Shown: piece by piece, positions 1 to 6,664 of the stretch
Numbering within the stretch: position 1 is the first letter of the stretch
Layout: each line of letters begins with the position of its first letter
DNA from: Mailhella sp.
GTDB taxonomy: Bacteria > Desulfobacterota > Desulfovibrionia > Desulfovibrionales > Desulfovibrionaceae
Reading direction: 5' to 3'
Assembly (NCBI GenBank): GCA_017522745.1
Contig: JAFWYI010000176.1
Coordinates: forward strand, 1 to 9,782
Length of the DNA: 9,782 bases
Program-made: the position numbers and the translations under genes
Notes under the pieces: model-generated
What the model was told of the DNA's origin: nothing
What the model saw: only the letters and a program-made list of their open reading frames with translations
Database searches by the model: none

Positions 1-231
1 CTGTCTGCCAGCCCTGAAGCCGATGTGACCGCCGCCGTGCAGGCTCTGCTCGATCAGGAGAAGATCTCCTTTGGCGCTCTGCCTTCTCTCGAACTGCCCA
101 AACTGCCCGAGCCGCCCAACGCCGCTCCTCGTGAAGAGGCTCCTGCGGTGACTGAAGCTCCGGTGGAAAAGGAAGCTCCCGCCGCTGAAGCCCCTGCCGC
201 CCCTGCTACCGAAGCTCCTGCTGCCAAGTAG
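1..231 (+). CDS. C-terminal fragment of an unrecognised protein with an Ala/Pro/Glu-rich tail
   Basis: The frame is open from base 1 and ends at TAG 229-231, so this is the last 76 codons of a gene that starts outside the window. I do not recognise the family. The visible part begins with a short, probably helical stretch (ADVTAAVQALLDQEKISFG) and passes through a Leu/Pro segment (LPSLELPKLPEPP). It ends in about 35 residues of imperfect EAPA repeats with alternating Glu and Ala-Pro. Such tails are usually disordered linkers or extended cell-envelope segments. No membrane segment or catalytic motif can be seen in the fragment. The real start may lie far upstream, and an internal GTG at 25 has no supporting ribosome binding site. 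A strong terminator follows 14 bases after the stop. Confidence 0.7.
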   Translation: MSASPEADVTAAVQALLDQEKISFGALPSLELPKLPEPPNAAPREEAPAVTEAPVEKEAPAAEAPAAPATEAPAAK

Positions 232-245
232 CACAAACTTTCCTC

Positions 246-291
246 AAAAAAGAAAGCCTGCCGTCTTGTGATGGTAGGCTTTTTCTTTTTT
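246..291 (+). terminator. Rho-independent terminator, probably bidirectional
   Basis: An A-rich left arm ending in AAAGCCTGCC (253-262) pairs with GGTAGGCTTT (273-282), allowing one G-T wobble, around a 10-base loop. The right arm runs into TTTTCTTTTTT. The left flank is also A-rich, so the same hairpin could terminate the minus-strand hydrolase gene that ends at 319. It lies between the two convergent stops. Confidence 0.85.
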
Positions 292-318
292 CAGGCGATG
301 GGATGTGAACGGATATCG

Positions 319-858
319 CTACAGGTGCTGACAGAATGCGGCCATAGCTTCAGCAACGCACTGATGTCCGGCACGATTCAGGTGTATACCGTCGAACAGG
401 AACAGGGAAGGGGAGTACAGGGGGCGGAGGTCCAGCGTCTCGATACCGTCTTCCCGGCATTGGAACAGCAGTTTTTCCGCAAATTCTTCATAGGAAGTCC
501 GCACGATATCCATATCCACCGGGCCGTCACACCATGCCTCGTCGATATCGGTACTCACGGGCATGGGGATGCCGACGGCAGGGCGTATCCCAGCCTTCCG
601 GGCGTTTTCGCAGATCTGTCGTATCATAGTGAGCGGTGTGGACACCGGCATTCCCATGAACAGATCGTTCAATCCGCCCATGATGAAAACGGCGTCGCCG
701 AAAAGCGGCTGTTCGAGCATTTCTCCGGTAGTCGCGCCATTGACGCCGTGATTGACGATATCATGCCCCGTGAGGGTAGAGACAAGGGAACACCACGTCT
801 GGGGGCGTCCCACGCCGTAGCCGTAGGTAAGACTGTCTCCGATGCAGAGTATGGTCAT
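319..858 (-). CDS. SGNH/GDSL-family hydrolase (esterase/lipase-like), 179 aa
   Basis: This is a small single-domain SGNH hydrolase. Block I is ILCIGDSLTYG near the N-terminus, with the nucleophile Ser at residue 9. Block II is NHGVNGATTGE at about 36-46. Block III is GGLND with Asn64. Block V is DGIHLN, with Asp156 and His159 completing the triad. The family hydrolyses esters, thioesters or acyl groups, and the substrate cannot be told from sequence. No signal peptide is seen, so a cytoplasmic location is inferred. The start was placed at ATG 858 because AAAGGAG lies 5 bases upstream and the GDS block then sits at residue 7, as usual for the family. The longer frame beginning at 903 would add 15 residues with no such site. 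The gene is transcribed away from the regulator gene at 1026, and the region between them is divergent. Confidence 0.9.
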   Translation of the reverse strand: MTILCIGDSLTYGYGVGRPQTWCSLVSTLTGHDIVNHGVNGATTGEMLEQPLFGDAVFIMGGLNDLFMGMPVSTPLTMIRQICENARKAGIRPAVGIPMPVSTDIDEAWCDGPVDMDIVRTSYEEFAEKLLFQCREDGIETLDLRPLYSPSLFLFDGIHLNRAGHQCVAEAMAAFCQHL

Positions 859-896
859 GGCTGCTCCTTTTGCAGATAGGTGCTGTTCCTGCGGCG

Positions 897-913
897 TTAA
901 CATATTTTTACAA
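897..913. promoter_or_regulatory. Candidate response-regulator binding site (tandem direct repeat, 10-bp spacing)
   Basis: TTAACAT (897-903) is followed exactly 10 bases later by TTTACAA (907-913). A closely similar arrangement, TTTACAT then TTTGCAT with 10-bp spacing, lies at 3281-3297 upstream of the selenoprotein gene. OmpR/PhoB-type regulators typically bind tandem half-sites 10-11 bp apart. The site is upstream of the regulator's own gene, which would fit autoregulation. The assignment is inferred, and AT-rich sequence makes chance similarity possible. Confidence 0.35.
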
Positions 914-920
914 AGCCCGC

Positions 921-954
921 CTTGAGTTTCGCGTTTTTTTTCCTCATACTCAAG
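921..954. promoter_or_regulatory. Candidate promoter of the two-component operon, bracketed by an inverted repeat
   Basis: TTGAGT (922-927) and CATACT (945-950) are 17 bases apart and resemble -35 and -10 boxes, four of six matches each. They sit within a perfect 7-bp inverted repeat, CTTGAGT (921-927) and ACTCAAG (948-954), whose 20-base interior includes a run of T. A second short repeat, TGATA (963-967) and TATCA (977-981), follows. The leader to the ATG at 1026 would be about 68 bases. No experiment supports this start; it is a consensus match only. Confidence 0.35.
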
Positions 955-1025
955 ACTATCAATGATAACATTTCGGTATCACCTTTTTCTGAGTGCTATC
1001 GGAATTCTTACGCGGGTGAAGCTCT

Positions 1026-1739
1026 ATGAAGGATGACAAGAACGCCAGACTGCTCCTTATTGATGATGACCATGAGTTCTGTCAGCTGGTCAAGGACTAT
1101 ATGGAGCTTCAGGCCATGACGCTCGATTTCTGCCTCACCGGTTCCGAAGGCCTGCTCGCGTCAGACCGCAAATGCTATGATCTCATTCTGCTCGACATGA
1201 TGCTCCCCGATATGCCGGGAGTGGAGGTACTGCGGGCCCTGAGAGTGAAATGCGGTACCCCTGTCATCATTTTTTCGGCCCATAACGACGAGACGGATCG
1301 TATCGTCACCCTCGAACTTGGTGCCGACGACTACGTGCCCAAATCCTTTTCCTCGCGTGAACTTCTGGCCCGCGTGCGAGCGGTGCTCCGGCGTTCCGGA
1401 GGCGGTTCTTCACTGGATCTGCGAGGCGAGGTTCTCTCTCTGCATGGTATCGAGCTGAATCCGCGAACACTGCGAGTGTCGTTCAGCGGCAGACCCATCG
1501 AACTTACGCATGTGGAATTCCAGATCCTTTGCGCTATGATGCGCGAGTCCGGACGTATTTTTTCCCGCGAAGCCCTGCTCACGCTTTTTGCGGACAAGGC
1601 GTGGAACAAATTCGATAGAAGCGTGGACGTCCATATTTCCACACTCCGCAAGAAACTTGCGGATGCCACCGGGCAGAGCGGGCTTATCCGTACTGTCCGA
1701 AACATGGGGTACACCTTCATCCGGCAGGATGATATATGA
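1026..1739 (+). CDS. OmpR-family two-component response regulator, 237 aa
   Basis: This is a DNA-binding response regulator with an N-terminal receiver domain (about 7-121) and a C-terminal winged helix (about 137-234). Receiver residues are intact: the acidic cluster Asp13-Asp15, the phosphoacceptor Asp57 in LILLDMMLPD, Ser84 at the Thr/Ser switch position, and Lys106 in VPKSF. The winged-helix recognition helix is DRSVDVHISTLRKKL (197-211), followed by the VRNMGYTF wing motif. Length and architecture match the CpxR/RstA type. The upstream ribosome site (GGGTGA) is weak. The stop overlaps the kinase start as ATGA (1736-1739), so the pair is probably translationally coupled. It sits directly upstream of the selenoprotein genes, which are its most likely targets by position and by the shared repeats described at 897 and 3281. 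The ligand and regulon are unknown. Confidence 0.93.
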   Translation: MKDDKNARLLLIDDDHEFCQLVKDYMELQAMTLDFCLTGSEGLLASDRKCYDLILLDMMLPDMPGVEVLRALRVKCGTPVIIFSAHNDETDRIVTLELGADDYVPKSFSSRELLARVRAVLRRSGGGSSLDLRGEVLSLHGIELNPRTLRVSFSGRPIELTHVEFQILCAMMRESGRIFSREALLTLFADKAWNKFDRSVDVHISTLRKKLADATGQSGLIRTVRNMGYTFIRQDDI

Positions 1740-3253
1740 GGCTGTTCAGCGCCAATCTCTATGTCAAGATAGTCCTCTGGATGCTGCTCAATATCGTCCT
1801 TCTGGCGCTGTTGAGCGGCGGTGTCGCGTGCTGGGCACTGATGGGCCGCGGATACGACGGCATACTTCCCGCATCGTTGTTCAGTGCTAAGGCGGATCGT
1901 GCGTTACGCGTGGTGAGCGCCAATCTGCAATATCGCTCTGCCCTGCAATGGGAGGAGCTTCTCAAATCTCACATCGGCAGACTGCCTGTCCGTCTCCACA
2001 TGCAGACGCTGGATACGGAATCCGTCATGGACAGAAGCATCCCCGAAAAGATGACGGCACAGGCTCGGGCATTGCCGCGGACCACCTATACGTTCTGCCC
2101 GGAGCCGGAAGTGATGTTCTGGGACCCGATGGGCTCTTCCTTTTTCACTGAAAGGGCCCTTAATACGGAATACGGCCTTCCGCCCGTACCCCCGGCATTG
2201 TTCCACTACGACTCCGCGAGCGGGAACTGGTGGCTGGGCCGCGTGATGTACATCCCCGATCGCAACCGGCAGATCCACACACTGCTGGTGGCTCTGGAAT
2301 CGGACCGCATGGACGGTTATGGCTTTTTCTTCGATATGTAGCTGTTCCTGATATTCCTGCTCGTCGTGTTCGGCGTTTCCTTCCTGTGGTGGATGCCCTT
2401 TGTCCGTCATCTTTCTCGGCCGCTGCGTCGTATGGCAAAATATGCCGAGGAAGTGGAGGCGGATAATTTTACCAATGTCAGCCGGGATTTTCTCAAGGAT
2501 GATGAATTCTCCGGTAAGCGGCTCGACGAGGTCGGGCGTCTTGGTCATGCGCTGGTCTCGCTCACCAGTTGTGTGAACCGCATGGTCACGGGGCAGAGCC
2601 AGTTCATCCGCTACGTTGCACATGAGCTGAACACTCCGCTGGCCAAGGCGCAGATGGGGCTTGGCGTGCTGGAATGTCGCCTTGAGGGAGACAATAAGGC
2701 CCGGGTAGAGCAGATTTCCGGGCACATCGATCGGCTTTCCGTACTCACGGATGAAGTTCTGTCGTATCTCCACGCCAAGGCCGCTATGGGAACGCCGCAG
2801 GAAACGCTCATCGACTTGTGCTCCTTCCTCACGTCGCTGGTGCAGAGTGATGCTCCGGACGCAGACGTGCATGTGGAAGTGAGCCCGGGCTTGCACCTGT
2901 ATGCAGACAGAGATTATCTGCATCGGGCTATGAAGCAGCTCCTGCGCAATGCTCTGCACTATGCCCAGGATGCCGGACCAGTGGTCATCCGTGCGGAAGT
3001 GGTGGATCATCGTGAGATATGCATCTCAGTCAGTGACCTGGGGCCGGGGGTGCCCGAAGAAGATATGCCTTCGCTCATGGAGCCTTTCTTCCGGGGACGC
3101 GCGGCCGTCACACATCCCGGGGGTACCGGGCTCGGGCTTTCCATCGTCAAATACTGCACCGAAGCATGCGGCGGCCGGGTGACGTACGGCAATCGCGAAA
3201 AGCGCGGCTTTGAAGTGCGGCTGCATTTTCCGATGAAAAGGAAGGAGCGTTGA
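1736..3253 (+). pseudogene. Sensor histidine kinase interrupted by an in-frame TAG (codon 202 of 506)
   Basis: The frame 1736-3253 encodes a complete membrane sensor kinase if TAG 2339-2341 is ignored. Its parts are TM1 (about 11-35), a periplasmic domain of about 165 residues, TM2 directly after codon 202 (LFLIFLLVVFGVSFLWW) and HAMP. Then come the H-box AHELNTPL with His296, the N-box LLRNALHYA with Asn405, the G1 box SDLGPG, the F-box EPFF and the G2 box GGTGLGLS. All catalytic motifs are intact. The TAG falls between the periplasmic domain and TM2, so the truncated product would be a TM1-anchored sensor domain with no kinase. The first downstream candidate start (GTG 2366) lacks a ribosome site and begins inside TM2. 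The codon could have been TGG or CAG, one base away. Loss of function, sequence error or suppression cannot be separated here. TAG ends four other genes in this window, which argues against general recoding. Confidence 0.85.
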
Positions 3254-3268
3254 TGCCTCATGGGATCT

Positions 3269-3286
3269 TGTAAAGGCTTCTTTACA
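3269..3286. promoter_or_regulatory. Perfect inverted repeat upstream of the selenoprotein promoter
   Basis: TGTAAAG and CTTTACA are perfect reverse complements around the spacer GCTT, and TTATTTT follows. It may be an operator or a weak terminator of the kinase transcript. The stem has only two G-C pairs. Its right arm overlaps the first half of the direct repeat at 3281-3297. Confidence 0.4.
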
Positions 3287-3297
3287 TTATTTTGCAT
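3281..3297. promoter_or_regulatory. Candidate response-regulator site next to the selenoprotein promoter
   Basis: TTTACAT (3281-3287) and TTTGCAT (3291-3297) form a direct repeat with 10-bp spacing, ending 3 bases before the candidate -35 box at 3301. This is the usual position for an activator of the OmpR/PhoB type. Over 18 bases it matches the site upstream of the regulator gene (897-914) at 13 positions. The assignment is inferred from position and similarity only. Confidence 0.4.
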
Positions 3298-3300
3298 AAG

Positions 3301-3331
3301 TTGACGCTGATTTCCGCTGTTATTTTACAAT
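3301..3331 (+). promoter_or_regulatory. Candidate promoter of the UGSC selenoprotein gene
   Basis: TTGACG (3301-3306) matches the -35 consensus at five of six bases. TACAAT (3326-3331) matches the -10 consensus at five of six, but the spacing is 19 bases, longer than ideal. A 17-base alternative uses TTTACA (3324-3329). The non-ideal spacing would suit a promoter that needs an activator. Transcription would start near 3338, giving a leader of about 80 bases. Confidence 0.45.
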
Positions 3332-3358
3332 CTTCCCGTATCGTGAAAGCGTGAAAAA

Positions 3359-3393
3359 AGGACGATGTGTCCTGTAGTGGCTCCGAAAGGAGC
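3359..3393 (+). other. Two tandem hairpins in the selenoprotein leader
   Basis: Hairpin 1 is AGGAC (3359-3363), loop GATGT, GTCCT (3369-3373). Hairpin 2 is GCTCC (3380-3384), GNRA tetraloop GAAA, GGAGC (3389-3393). They lie in the predicted 5' leader, 26 bases ahead of the ATG. The ribosome site (GAGAGGAAG) is outside both stems. I do not recognise a known riboswitch class. They may stabilise the transcript or be part of an unknown regulatory fold. Confidence 0.4.
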
Positions 3394-3419
3394 AGAACCT
3401 TTTACAGAGAGGAAGATAT

Positions 3420-5171
3420 ATGTTTAAGCTTTCTCATCTCGTAGCATTGGGTGCAGCACTCCTACTGGGTGCCCCCTTTGCTCAGGCGGCCGAGAAGCCG
3501 CAGGAATGGGAGCTGGTGACACCGAATGGCGTCATCAAGCAGGCTCAGATCGACCCTGCTCCTCGCATCACGACTCTGGAAGGCAAGACCATCGCTCTTC
3601 GCTGGAACGGCAAGAACAATGGTGATGTTCTTCTTGATCGCGTGGCCGAATTGATGGCCAAGAAGTATCCCAATACCAAGGTCGTGAAGACCTACAAAGA
3701 TCCCAGCCTCAACACTATTTCCGGGACGCCCGCCAACTCCGAACGCATCGCCAAGGCTATGGCCTCTGTGAAGCCGGATCTGGTCATCGCGTCCACCGCC
3801 GACTGAGGCAGCTGTACCTCATGGCTGGTAGTTGACCAGTGCAACGTTGAAAAGAAGGGCATCCCCACCGTCACCATCGCGACGCCGGATTTCGTTACTC
3901 TTGCCCGTGGTACTCAGAAGAGCCAGGGCCTTACCGACCTTTGTTTCGTTACGGTTCCTCATCCCGTTGGCATGATCTCCAAGGAAGAAGTCAATGCCAA
4001 GGTGGATGCTGCATTCGATAATATCGTCAAGGCAGCCCTCGAATGGAAGCCTTCCAAGGAAAATGCCGCTGTTCAGGCTGCTCCGTATCCTGCCAAGAAG
4101 TTTAAGTTCACCGGCACCTATGCCGATGTGAACAAGATGTTTGAACGCCGTAAGTGGTCGCTCGGTCTGCCTATCATTCCGCCTACGGTGGATAAGGTGC
4201 AGGCTATGCTCGCCGCTACCAAGCGTGATCCCGGTGAAGTACTCTGGGTCGTTCCTCCTCGTAACGGTATGCTTACTGTGGAACTCGTGGCTACGCTTGG
4301 CGTGATGGCCGGTGCCCAGCCCGAACACATGCCGCTCCTGCTCGCCACTGCTGAAGCTATGGCCGATCCTGATTCTGCCTGGCGTGGTACTTCCACCACC
4401 ACGGCTCCCACTGTTCCCGTTCTGCTCATTTCTGGTCCTGTCGTCGAGCAGTTCAAGCTCAATTATGGTACGGGTACCAGTGGACCTCTCAACCCCGTGA
4501 CCAACGCTCTCGGCTACTTCATCAATCTTGTTGGCGATGTGGTCGGTGGTTCTGTAGTTCCCAACCTCGATAAGAGCGCACATGGTTCCCCGGGCGACTT
4601 CGTTGCCCATGTGTACGTGGAAAACGCCAAGGCCAATCCTTGGAAGACCACGTTCGCCGCTGAAGAAGGTGCCAAGCCGGAAGAGTCCGTCGTCTCTCTG
4701 TTCACCTGCTATCCCGGCAATGGTAATATCGACCATAACAACCGTACCGGTTCAGGTCTGCTGGATACCTTTGCTCTTGGCACCCTTGCTTCTCCTATCG
4801 GTATTGGCAGCTGCTTCGCCGATTATAACAAGCCGTACATTCCGAGCAATAGTATCGTTATGAGTCTGCTCGTTCTTTGCCCTGAACATGCAGCTACTAT
4901 CGCCAAGGACTTCCCCACCATCGAGTCCGCTCAGAATTACCTGCTTGAATCCGCAAAGATGCCTTTCCGCTTCTATGCTCCCGAACGCTGTGTGCCTCCG
5001 GCCGAACTCAATGCTGGACCCGACACCATGTTGCCGCGTTTCGTGAATCCGAAGTCCTTCCGTGTCTTCGTTTCCGGCGGCCCTGGCAAGCAGTCCTGGG
5101 TATGGGGACCCTTCACTCAGGTCCTCCGCCCTGTGACGAAGGTCATCAAGGAATTGCCCGCAGCCAAGTAG
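3420..5171 (+). CDS. Secreted UGSC-family selenoprotein fused to a C-terminal GLPxxPPT domain, 583 aa
   Basis: A single frame runs from ATG 3420 to TAG 5171 through TGA 3804-3806, read here as selenocysteine (residue 129). Residues 1-23 form a Sec signal peptide with a likely AQA/A cleavage site, so the product is probably periplasmic. Residues about 45-210 are the UGSC domain: LEGKTIALRWNGKNNGDVLL, then STADUGSCTSW with Sec129 and Cys132 spaced as a redox UxxC pair, then GIPTVTIATPDF and VPHPVG. This conserved sequence continues smoothly across the TGA. From about 230 to the end is a second domain with GLPIIPPT, MAGAQPEHMPLL, RGTSTTT and ENAKANPW. It is shared with the next gene, which lacks a UGSC domain. 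UGSC proteins are a recognised (seleno)protein family without a defined reaction. A thiol- or selenol-based redox role in the envelope is inferred. Codons favour GGT, GCT and CGT, suggesting high expression. Conventional gene calling would split it at the TGA. Confidence 0.92.
3804..3843 (+). promoter_or_regulatory. Sec codon and candidate bacterial SECIS hairpin
   Basis: The UGA at 3804-3806 is followed by a perfect 5-bp stem, CTGGT (3825-3829) and ACCAG (3835-3839), with the loop AGTTG (3830-3834). Further pairs T3822-A3843 and G3823-C3842 can extend it across a bulge. The apical loop begins 23 bases after the UGA and has G at its second position, in line with the usual bacterial SECIS rule (loop about 16-37 bases downstream, G among the first two loop bases). 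SelB would bind it to insert selenocysteine. SelB, SelA, SelD and tRNA-Sec genes are not in this window. Confidence 0.7.
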
Positions 5172-5192
5172 TCATCGAAACATTGTAACATA

Positions 5193-5240
5193 ACAGAGAA
5201 AGCAGACCCTTCTTATTACAGCAGGGCCTGCTTTCTTTGT
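5193..5240 (+). terminator. Long hairpin after the selenoprotein gene (terminator or attenuator)
   Basis: ACAGAGAAAGCAG (5193-5205) pairs with CTGCTTTCTTTGT (5228-5240) with one G-T wobble. After one mismatch the stem continues as CCCT (5207-5210) with AGGG (5223-5226), leaving a 12-base loop. This gives about 17 pairs. The T-rich part lies inside the stem and no long U-run follows, so termination may be partial. That would let some transcription reach the paralogue at 5332. Confidence 0.65.
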
Positions 5241-5331
5241 AATACGCCCTGATGTCATCGTTTCATGCTTGTGGAGAGGCAGAGATACGTTGCAGGGAGC
5301 TTCATACACATGTCGAAATAGGAGGTGACCA

Positions 5332-6543
5332 ATGCAAATCCCTGTTTATGCGCTTGCTTTTGCGCTGCTCCTCTTTTCGTCTGTCCATGCAGCCGAGCTT
5401 ACGATTTGCAATCCAACAGGATTGACTGAGGACGGTATTTATATAGATGCTCTCCTTCAGGAGAATCGACCTGCTTCGAACACTTTTCCCCGCGCCTTCA
5501 CGGAAACCATCACCGTGAAAGAAGATGCGTTGGAAGAATTCAATCAGCTCTTTCTTGCGCGTGGCTGGGGCGATGGTCTGCCGCTCGTGCCGCCTACTCC
5601 GGAACGCGTGCAGGCCATGGTTGATGCCTATGATCTGCCCGGCGATATGCCTATCGCTACTCTTGCTCCTATGGATGGTGTGGCCACAGTGGAAAATATC
5701 GCCGTCAACGCGGTCATGGCTGGCTGTGAACCTCGCCACATGCCCCTGCTCGTTGCCGCTGTGGAAGCCGTAAGCCAGCCGGAATTCAATCTGCGAGGCA
5801 TGTCCACCACCACGAACCCCGACGCTGTACTCATCATCGCAAGCGGTCCCATTGTGGAAAAGATGGGGCTCAATGCAGGTGTAAACACTTTCGGACGCGG
5901 CAATCGTGCCAATGCCAGTATTTCCCGGGCGCTGCATCTCATCATTCAGAACGTAGGGGGCAGCCGTGTGGGCATTACGGATATGTCCACCATCGGTCAG
6001 CCTGGCGAGTTCGTCATGTTCCTTGCGGAGAATGCCAAAGCCAGTCCATGGCCTTCCTTTCATACGGAAAACGGTTTTTTTGAAGAACGCAATGTGGTCA
6101 CGGTAGCCTCAGTGGAAGGCTATGCCGGGATCATGGGTATAGGGTACAGCCGTCCGCAGTATCTTGACCTCATCGCTTCGTGGATGCGTGGCCACGACCG
6201 TCCGTATCGCAGTGATATCATCCTCCTTATCGCACAGGATACGGCTCAGATGCTTGCTCGTGAAGGCTGGACGCGTGACAGTATCCGTAAGCATATCGCG
6301 GAAAAGGCAAAGCTTCCTTTCCGTGAATGGATAAAACTTGGTCATGCTCGTAAAGGTAAGGGGGACGTGCCTGCTTCGGTATACGAGACTACGGACCCTG
6401 AAGCTCTTATCCCCAAACCTTTCCTCGACAAGCTCACTATCATCGTGGCAGGCGGCACTGGCGAAAAGAGCATGATACTGCCGTGCTGGGCCGCAGGGCG
6501 CATGCTCAGTCAGGAGATTCGCCTGCCGTCTGGCTGGGAATAA
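5332..6543 (+). CDS. Secreted paralogue of the selenoprotein C-terminal domain, no UGSC motif, 403 aa
   Basis: It begins with a Sec signal peptide (1-20, likely cleaved at VHA/A), so it is probably periplasmic. From residue about 65 onward it aligns with the C-terminal domain of the upstream selenoprotein. DGLPLVPPTPERVQAM corresponds to LGLPIIPPTVDKVQAM, MAGCEPRHMPLL to MAGAQPEHMPLL, RGMSTTTNP to RGTSTTTAP, and ENAKASPWPSFHTE to ENAKANPWKTTFAAE. The N-terminal UGSC domain is absent, and only about 45 residues separate the signal peptide from the shared domain, including Cys26. The two genes probably arose by duplication and may act on the same substrate or as a complex. A very strong ribosome site (TAGGAGGTGACC) precedes the ATG. 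The family is not one I can assign a reaction to. The 160-base gap upstream contains the hairpin at 5193-5240. Confidence 0.88.
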   Translation: MQIPVYALAFALLLFSSVHAAELTICNPTGLTEDGIYIDALLQENRPASNTFPRAFTETITVKEDALEEFNQLFLARGWGDGLPLVPPTPERVQAMVDAYDLPGDMPIATLAPMDGVATVENIAVNAVMAGCEPRHMPLLVAAVEAVSQPEFNLRGMSTTTNPDAVLIIASGPIVEKMGLNAGVNTFGRGNRANASISRALHLIIQNVGGSRVGITDMSTIGQPGEFVMFLAENAKASPWPSFHTENGFFEERNVVTVASVEGYAGIMGIGYSRPQYLDLIASWMRGHDRPYRSDIILLIAQDTAQMLAREGWTRDSIRKHIAEKAKLPFREWIKLGHARKGKGDVPASVYETTDPEALIPKPFLDKLTIIVAGGTGEKSMILPCWAAGRMLSQEIRLPSGWE

Positions 6544-6586
6544 TGTCTCTGTTCGATATTTGTTAAGTTCCGTAAACAAAGTTTAA

Positions 6587-6611
6587 GGGGGCTTTTCCTG
6601 AAAGAGCCTCT
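6587..6611 (+). other. Imperfect hairpin after the paralogue gene
   Basis: GGGGGCTTTT (6587-6596) pairs with AAAGAGCCTCT (6601-6611) around the loop CCTG, with one bulged G and two G-T wobbles. No U-run follows, so it is not a typical terminator. Just upstream, TAAAC (6573-6577) and GTTTA (6581-6585) form a short palindrome. These are the only structures I see in the 121-base gap. Confidence 0.35.
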
Positions 6612-6664
6612 CAGTTTATGGTTACGATATTCCTTCAGCCCAACTTCATCCATGGAGATACCAT

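Noticed and set aside
2339..2341. Pyrrolysine at the kinase TAG
   Set aside because: Four other genes in the window end in TAG, which would be unusual in a genome that broadly decodes it, and kinases are not known Pyl proteins.
1904..3010. A 368-codon open frame on the minus strand opposite the kinase
   Set aside because: It is antisense to a clear histidine kinase with all motifs, its product is His/Arg/Gln-rich with no recognisable domain, and it has no supporting start site.
2366..3253. Independent downstream kinase gene starting at GTG 2366
   Set aside because: The start is inside TM2 and has no ribosome site. It is better explained as the remainder of the interrupted kinase frame.
3819..4736. 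A 305-codon minus-strand frame opposite the selenoprotein, and a similar one at 5302-6063
   Set aside because: Both mirror the biased codons of the real secreted genes. The first would place a start and end inside a conserved domain. No domain or ribosome site supports them.
5278..5293. Sigma-54-like promoter (GGC...TTGC) before the paralogue gene
   Set aside because: The GG and GC elements are 12 bases apart instead of the required 10.
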